A stretch of DNA of 36,005 nucleotides from an uncultured Clostridia bacterium (GTDB taxonomy: Bacteria > Bacillota > Clostridia > TANB77 > CAG-508): contig CASKJV010000019.1 of NCBI GenBank assembly GCA_949388605.1, forward strand, positions 1-36,005, read 5' to 3'. The notes below the pieces were generated by a model. That model was not told where the DNA came from. It made no database searches and saw nothing but the letters and a program-made list of their open reading frames with translations. Position 1 is the stretch's first letter, and the number at the start of each line of letters is the position of its first letter. Shown piece by piece: positions 31,826 through 36,005 of the stretch. The translations under genes were made by a program, and so were the position numbers.

Positions 31826-32401
31826 TTAAGCATTATTTTTTATGATTCTATATATGTCTCCCCAATTATTTACTTCTGTTATATATTCATTTTCTTTTAG
31901 TTTTATTAAATTGGTATCTCTAAAATACAATGTTTTTATTTTATTATCAGCTAATTTTTTTATAATGTGGTAATTATCATCAATCATTATATCTATATTT
32001 TCTTTTTTGCATATTTCTAATTTATCTTCAACTTGCCAATAATACTTATCAAATTCTACTTTATTCTCTTTTAGTAATCTTATGGCATCATCTTTCATTT
32101 CTTTTACAAATCCACCTCTTGCAGTAATAACTACAAATTCATGTCCTTGTTTTTTTAATAAATTATACACTGCAATAAATCCAGACATTAAATTACTTTC
32201 CTTTGATGCTATAAGAAAATATTTTTTTATGAATTCTTCTTTCTGACCTTTTGTCCAATTATATCTAAATTGAAAAAAAGGTTCTTCTTTGTTTATTAAG
32301 TTATTTCCATTTAAAGTATCAATATCAAATATCTCTGTATAAGTTTTTAATGTTTTTTCGCTATCTATAACTACTCCATCTAAATCTATTCCTATTTTCA
32401 C
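31826..32401 (-). CDS. HAD-superfamily 5'-nucleotidase-like protein (NT5C type)
   Basis: The 191-residue protein has HAD motif I GIDLDGVVID (Asp6, Asp8), motif II VITARGG (Thr about 92) and motif IV IMIDDN (about 137-142), with a small helical cap between I and II. The set resembles NT5C-type nucleotidases, which remove phosphate from mononucleotides. Start is GTG at 32401 with AAGGAG 10 bases before. The last codons overlap the upstream ATG of the MBL gene. HD, Ppx/GppA-like and PnuC genes lie upstream, all minus strand, consistent with nucleotide or NAD-precursor turnover, but that is inferred from context. Confidence 0.82.
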   Translation of the reverse strand: MKIGIDLDGVVIDSEKTLKTYTEIFDIDTLNGNNLINKEEPFFQFRYNWTKGQKEEFIKKYFLIASKESNLMSGFIAVYNLLKKQGHEFVVITARGGFVKEMKDDAIRLLKENKVEFDKYYWQVEDKLEICKKENIDIMIDDNYHIIKKLADNKIKTLYFRDTNLIKLKENEYITEVNNWGDIYRIIKNNA

Positions 32402-32442
32402 TTTATAAAATGCTCCTTATAAATACTAAAATTGCTCTTTTA

Positions 32443-33519
32443 CTATATTGTTTTATATGGTTTAAAATTGAAATCAAAACTTGTATATTTACTAAGTTTA
32501 ATATTTAAATAATCTTCTATGTCTTTACTAGCTGATTTTGAAATTTCATTTATTCTATATACTTTATCATTATATTTAGCCAATGGAATAACATATCTTC
32601 TTTTTCCTTTAACACTTATACAATACTTATCATTTATTGGAGTATCACTTCCATAAACAGATGTTGCATTTTGAAATTTAATAAAATTTTCTTTTATATA
32701 GTTATCATCGCAATTTAATATTTTCTCAATTACTTCTTTTTCTGATAAATTGTATAAATCATCAATTGTTAAATATTCCTTAACATTCATAGATTTTACT
32801 ATATCGGCTAAAAACTGCATAACAGTTCTATCTTTATCACTTATCCACTCTGGCCATAATTTTGAAATAATATGTATATACTCTTCACAAATTTTAAAAT
32901 CTTTAAATCCTAATTCATCAATTCCCTCTTTATTTGTTAAAATAGTAACATTATTATATATTTCTTTTATTTTATTAAGTTCCCATACTCTATGAAAAAC
33001 TAATCCACTTGAAAAAGTATATTCAAATCTATCTGCACTTAACTGAGGGGTATCATTATCTGCAATTGGATAAATGTGATAGTCAGATACTTCTTCAACT
33101 TTTATTCCATCTCTATGTAATAGTGACATGATTTCTTTAGAGTCTCTTATTATTTGCTCTGTTCTTTCTTCAGTTGATTCTTGATGTTCTGAGTCTCCAT
33201 TCATAAAATCTATACAATGTTTAAAAGTTGGAGTTGCTATATCATGAAATAATCCTGCTAAAGTTTGTTTTTTATCTTGTGTAAAATGCCATACTATTAA
33301 AGCAACTCCTACACTGTGTTCTAAATTAGAATACCAATATCTAATATTAAAAACCTTAGAATAATCAGTTCCACAACTCATACTTGTACCAGATATTCTT
33401 TGCATTTCTGGAGTATTAATATACTCCAATAGCCATTTAGGAAATTCTGGCGATAAAATTTTAAAATATTCTCTTACTTCTTCATTTAATGTATCTAGAT
33501 AATTTTTCATTATATACAT
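32443..33519 (-). CDS. HD-domain phosphohydrolase (dNTPase/SAMHD-like)
   Basis: The 358-residue protein has the HD metal site: His68 in NLEHSVGVAL, His92-Asp93 in LAGLFHDIATPTFKH, and a later Asp about 161 in LSADRFEYTF. The pattern H...HD...D with ATPTFKH following is typical of dGTPase/SAMHD-like HD enzymes that hydrolyse nucleotides. The C-terminal 150 residues are a helical region with no motif I know. Two ATGs (33519 and 33510) are 9 bases apart, and the AAAGGA site lies 3 or 12 bases before them, so the start is uncertain by three residues. It follows the Ppx/GppA-like gene by 58 bases and precedes the HAD gene by 41. Confidence 0.82.
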   Translation of the reverse strand: MYIMKNYLDTLNEEVREYFKILSPEFPKWLLEYINTPEMQRISGTSMSCGTDYSKVFNIRYWYSNLEHSVGVALIVWHFTQDKKQTLAGLFHDIATPTFKHCIDFMNGDSEHQESTEERTEQIIRDSKEIMSLLHRDGIKVEEVSDYHIYPIADNDTPQLSADRFEYTFSSGLVFHRVWELNKIKEIYNNVTILTNKEGIDELGFKDFKICEEYIHIISKLWPEWISDKDRTVMQFLADIVKSMNVKEYLTIDDLYNLSEKEVIEKILNCDDNYIKENFIKFQNATSVYGSDTPINDKYCISVKGKRRYVIPLAKYNDKVYRINEISKSASKDIEDYLNIKLSKYTSFDFNFKPYKTI

Positions 33520-33577
33520 TATTCCTTTCTTTTATTAATCTTTGTTACTTTAATTTGCCTTTTATATACTATTTAAT

Positions 33578-34450
33578 TTAAACTTTATCTAAAATTCCAT
33601 ATACCATAGCAATATCTGTTGGTACAATATATTTGGCACCTATCATTTCTGCAACTACTAATACAAAAGCACTCATTGCTCTTGTAGCATACCACCAATC
33701 TGGATCATCTACCTTATTTCTTATTTCATCTAAAGAAATTGCTTTATAATATCTTTCTGTCTCACTTATTCTTGTTTCTATATCCATCATAATAGGTGAT
33801 GATTTATCTATATATAAAGTGTTTTCTTCATATTTTATTCCAGAATATCTTGCAAATTTCTCATGTCCCCCTCCTGCTAATATTAATATATCAGCCTTTT
33901 CATTTGGTAAATTTAATCTTTCTTTTATAAATGCCTTTACTTTTTCAAGATCAGTTTTAGCAAAATTTTCTGCTAAATCTGGGAATTCTTGCATTACATC
34001 TATAACACCAATTTTGGTATTGACACTTTCCTTTATTCCATTATCATAAATTGTAATCTCAGTGGATCCTCCTCCACCTATAAATACACATACTTTGTCT
34101 TTTACATATCTAGTTGTCCCAAAAACAGTCAATTCATTTTCCATTTTTTGTGAAATAATATCAAATTCGTATCCTGTTTCTTTTTTAAATCTATTTAAAA
34201 AATCATTTTTTTCATTTTCATCTAAAGTTCTAAAAATACTTGTACCACATACATATATATCTTGAGATATATTTTTTAATTCTTTTATACTACTTATTAA
34301 CTTTACAATATCACTTTCTCTCAATTTTTTATCTTCATTATAATGTTTTTTTAAATGTATTGTTTTTCCATTTAATTTTTCTACATTAATTCCATCAAAT
34401 TTATCTACTTTCGTACAAGTTGATCCCACTTCAACTACTATTTTATTCAT
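33578..34450 (-). CDS. Ppx/GppA-like phosphatase family protein
   Basis: The 290-residue protein belongs to the ASKHA fold: phosphate 1 loop VVEVGSTCTK (5-14), phosphate 2 loop VCVFIGGGGSTEITIY (about 135-150) and adenosine-side motif ILILAGGGHEKFA (about 198-210). That order and length fit the Ppx/GppA domain, which hydrolyses polyphosphate or pppGpp. Compared with typical members the usual Asp of the first loop (DIGS) is changed to Glu-Val-Gly-Ser, and the C-terminal HD-like domain is missing, giving the short form; interestingly an HD protein is encoded by the next gene. The ATG has GGAGAA. Substrate unknown. Confidence 0.78.
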   Translation of the reverse strand: MNKIVVEVGSTCTKVDKFDGINVEKLNGKTIHLKKHYNEDKKLRESDIVKLISSIKELKNISQDIYVCGTSIFRTLDENEKNDFLNRFKKETGYEFDIISQKMENELTVFGTTRYVKDKVCVFIGGGGSTEITIYDNGIKESVNTKIGVIDVMQEFPDLAENFAKTDLEKVKAFIKERLNLPNEKADILILAGGGHEKFARYSGIKYEENTLYIDKSSPIMMDIETRISETERYYKAISLDEIRNKVDDPDWWYATRAMSAFVLVVAEMIGAKYIVPTDIAMVYGILDKV

Positions 34451-34545
34451 TTAATTTCTCCTTCAAATTATTAACTACTTTGCATTTGGGTATAAAAATT
34501 TTATTTACTTATAGTTAAGAAATATTAGATTTATTCTTTCATTCA

Positions 34546-35241
34546 CTAAATAATTCCTTTTTCTTTTTGATTACTTTTTAGTCTTTTCCAATTATAACTT
34601 CCATAAATATCATTTATTAATAATAACATAGGACCAACTAATACTGAAATTAATTCTGTTTGACCATTTAATATTGGTATTAACCATAGTGTTATTATTA
34701 CTAAATCATTAGCTATATAACAAAATAATGAAAGTTCACTTCTTCTTGCTTCAAAGTAACTTGCCAAAACACTTGTTAAAACAGAAATTGAACTTATTAT
34801 TAATAAATCTGTATTAAAAGTTTTTAATAAAATATAATATATCCAAAATAGTAATAATTGTGAAAGAAAAACAATAACTATTTCTCTTTTAGATAATGAA
34901 TTTATAATAATTGTATCTTCTTCTTTATCTTGATTTCTTAACCAAGAAATAATACCTATTATCATTATAGGAAAAGTTAGAAATATCGTAATAATTAATT
35001 CACCATAATAACCTTGATTATATGATACTATTCCATAAAAAAATACACTAACAAATCCTACAAAATAAGATTCTACTTTTCCTTTTGACATTAGTAATGC
35101 TGTAATAAGATAAAGTGATGTATATAAAGTATCAATTATTGTCCCACTAAAAATAATTGATGATGTTATTGATATAATTAATCCACATATTAAAAATGAT
35201 AGTTCAAATTTATTCCAATCTTCAAAGTACTTTTTTATCAT
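34546..35241 (-). CDS. pnuC: Nicotinamide riboside/mononucleotide transporter PnuC family
   Basis: PnuC carries nicotinamide riboside (or a related vitamin B precursor) across the membrane by facilitated diffusion. The 231-residue protein has about seven helices, the segment GFVSVFFYGIVSYNQGYYGE (about 62-81) that carries the family's N-terminal substrate residues, the ITIFLTFPIMIIGIISWLR helix and the ending LINDIYGSYNWKRLK. No nadR-like kinase or NAD riboswitch is next to it, so the substrate could also be another vitamin (thiamine and riboflavin PnuT/PnuX types look similar). GGAGAA precedes the ATG. It heads the run of nucleotide-related genes. Upstream 35242-35426 is AT-rich with no recognisable element. 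Confidence 0.88.
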   Translation of the reverse strand: MIKKYFEDWNKFELSFLICGLIISITSSIIFSGTIIDTLYTSLYLITALLMSKGKVESYFVGFVSVFFYGIVSYNQGYYGELIITIFLTFPIMIIGIISWLRNQDKEEDTIIINSLSKREIVIVFLSQLLLFWIYYILLKTFNTDLLIISSISVLTSVLASYFEARRSELSLFCYIANDLVIITLWLIPILNGQTELISVLVGPMLLLINDIYGSYNWKRLKSNQKEKGII

Positions 35242-35426
35242 AAAAATTTCTCCTATACAATTTACTACTTATATATCGTTATTTACATACAAACTATAAT
35301 TTAAATTTGCTCTTGTTCATTTACTACAATATGCATGCTAACATTATATTTGTTCTAATGTTTTATCTCTATCTGAATATATTGTATGCAAATACAAATC
35401 CAGCATAGTTCTCTTCAATCGTTTTT

Positions 35427-35753
35427 TCATTTATTGTATTTTACCATAAACATCAACTTTTTTAAATACTTTTTGACATAAAATAAGTCCAACTCGTATA
35501 GTTGGACTCGTTTTTGAAATTCAGTTATATAAATATTTTCATAGCTTTCATAATTTATATGACCTGCATCTCTCATTAATATTGAATCTGTTGCTACTTT
35601 ATCTCCAATTATTATTAATATATTCTGTCTGCCAAACAAATGTACAAGGCATAACAATTACATTGCTTACAGGTTATATATGATATATTCTTTTTTCTAG
35701 AAATGTCAAAGTATCCTCTTTCAAGAAATATCCAAGCATCCTCAAAGCTATAT
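35427..35753 (-). pseudogene. Possible decayed gene fragment in two frames
   Basis: Two overlapping minus-strand frames read like protein but are interrupted. The upstream frame (about 35753 to 35615) gives AWIFLERGYFDISRKKN and a Cys-rich string CKQCNCYALYICLADRIY before its stop. The other (35657 to 35427) gives FGRQNILIIIGDKVATDSIL and RDAGHINYESYENIYITEF, but starts only at a TTG without a ribosome binding site and runs through a strong hairpin at 35485-35515. Together they could be a frameshifted remnant. I do not recognise the parent and would not call either frame a live gene. Confidence 0.25.
35485..35515. terminator. Hairpin terminator between pnuC and the tRNA gene
   Basis: AGTCCAACT (35486-35494) pairs perfectly with AGTTGGACT (35500-35508) around CGTAT, followed by CGTTTTT on + and TATTTTAT on -. 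Confidence 0.65.
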
Positions 35754-35764
35754 ATTTTTTATAA

Positions 35765-35816
35765 ATCTTAAAAAATAATAAAAATTAAGGATTTTCGATA
35801 GTTTTGAAAATCCTTA
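35765..35816 (-). terminator. Terminator of the rRNA-tRNA operon
   Basis: On the minus strand TTAAGGATTTTC pairs with GAAAATCCTTAA and runs into TTTTTATTATTTTTT, just after tRNA-Asn. Confidence 0.88.
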
Positions 35817-35820
35817 ATAT

Positions 35821-35896
35821 TGGCTCCTCTTGTTGGACTCGAACCAACGACCTATCGGTTAACAGCCGAGCGCTCTACCAACTGAGCTAAAGAGGA
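35821..35896 (-). tRNA. tRNA-Asn (anticodon GTT), CCA encoded
   Basis: On the minus strand a complete cloverleaf: acceptor TCCTCTT/AAGAGGA, D-loop TAGCTCAGTTGGTAGAGC, anticodon loop CTGTTAA with GTT, T-loop GGTTCGAGTCC, discriminator G and a genomic CCA (35821-35823). It lies 8 bases after the 5S gene, so it is probably the last gene of the rRNA operon. Confidence 0.97.
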
Positions 35897-35904
35897 ATAT
35901 AAAT

Positions 35905-36005
35905 CTGGCGATGTCCTATTTTCCCAACAAGGTAACTCGTAAGTATCTTCGGCACTCAGGAGCTTGACTTCTGTGTTCGGCATGGGTACAGGTATTTCCT
36001 CCTCG
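35905..36005 (-). rRNA. 5S ribosomal RNA, 3' part (cut by window edge)
   Basis: On the minus strand the conserved strings ACCCATGCCGAACACAGAAG, CTCCTGAGTGCCGAAGATAC and the end GTTGGGAAAATAGGACATCG identify 5S rRNA; the 3' end CCAG is near 35905. About the first 15 bases of the gene lie beyond the right edge. The rest of the rRNA operon would be to the right. Confidence 0.95.

Noticed and set aside
35242-35426. Possible NAD or preQ1-type riboswitch upstream of pnuC
   Set aside because: The stretch is AT-rich with no stable stem or pseudoknot strings of known vitamin riboswitches that I can identify.
35427-35657. A 76-residue minus-strand frame as a live gene
   Set aside because: It starts at TTG with no ribosome binding site, passes through a strong terminator hairpin and looks like one half of a frameshifted remnant; listed only as a possible pseudogene.
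1-36005. CRISPR arrays, insertion sequences, prophage or integrated elements
   Set aside because: No direct-repeat array with even spacing, no transposase or integrase frame and no phage structural genes are present; the RusA gene alone is not enough.

Overview
The window is chromosomal DNA from a low-GC (clearly AT-rich, by eye roughly 25-30% G+C), endospore-forming member of the Firmicutes/Clostridia. The evidence is the Gram-positive ribosomal gene order (rpmG-secE-nusG-rplK-rplA then rplJ-rplL), strong GGAGG ribosome binding sites, an L10 leader of the Firmicutes type, and sporulation genes (spoIIID, sipL, yunB, a SpoVB-type flippase). TGA is used as an ordinary stop codon. The species cannot be named from the sequence.

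Layout. Positions 1-7500 hold a MurL-type PP-loop epimerase gene, a small Cys-rich carboxypeptidase-regulatory-like protein, a 47-residue protein, two tandem half-size TauE/SafE permeases, a 574-residue membrane-anchored protein with foreign-looking codon use, and a ruvA-rarA pair. Positions 7868-14090 carry an unrecognised 434-residue protein followed closely by a class I glutamine-amidotransferase-type hydrolase, a membrane zinc-ribbon protein, rplM-rpsI, a cytoplasmic GH30 glycosidase and a Mn/Fe superoxide dismutase with altered second-shell residues. Positions 14235-22208 form a sporulation-rich stretch: SpoVB-like flippase, DHH phosphoesterase, frameshifted yunB, sipL (SPOCS + LysM), veg, spoIIID, a RusA-type resolvase and an S66 peptidase. 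Positions 22331-24881 encode a zinc-type ABC uptake system, and 24981-26042 a membrane-anchored alpha/beta-hydrolase-fold protein that has lost its catalytic motif. Positions 26395-30141 are the L7/L12-to-L33 cluster. Positions 30347-35241 are a co-directional run of small-molecule enzymes (flavin reductase, MBL hydrolase, HAD nucleotidase-like, HD hydrolase, Ppx/GppA-like, PnuC). The right edge is tRNA-Asn and the 3' part of a 5S rRNA, i.e. the end of an rRNA operon.

How the genes fit together. Most of the window is core housekeeping (ribosome, Sec, recombination) plus sporulation. The run from PnuC to the MBL protein is suggestive of nucleotide or NAD-precursor turnover, but that link is inference. 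The most interesting unexplained signals are (i) a three-copy intergenic hairpin element with a conserved upstream box, conserved spacing and covarying stems, (ii) an orphan MurL far from its usual lineages and without MurD2 beside it, (iii) the two-gene cassette of the unknown 434-residue protein plus a C26-type hydrolase, (iv) a one-base frameshift in yunB, and (v) a SecE with a roughly 70-residue acidic tail.
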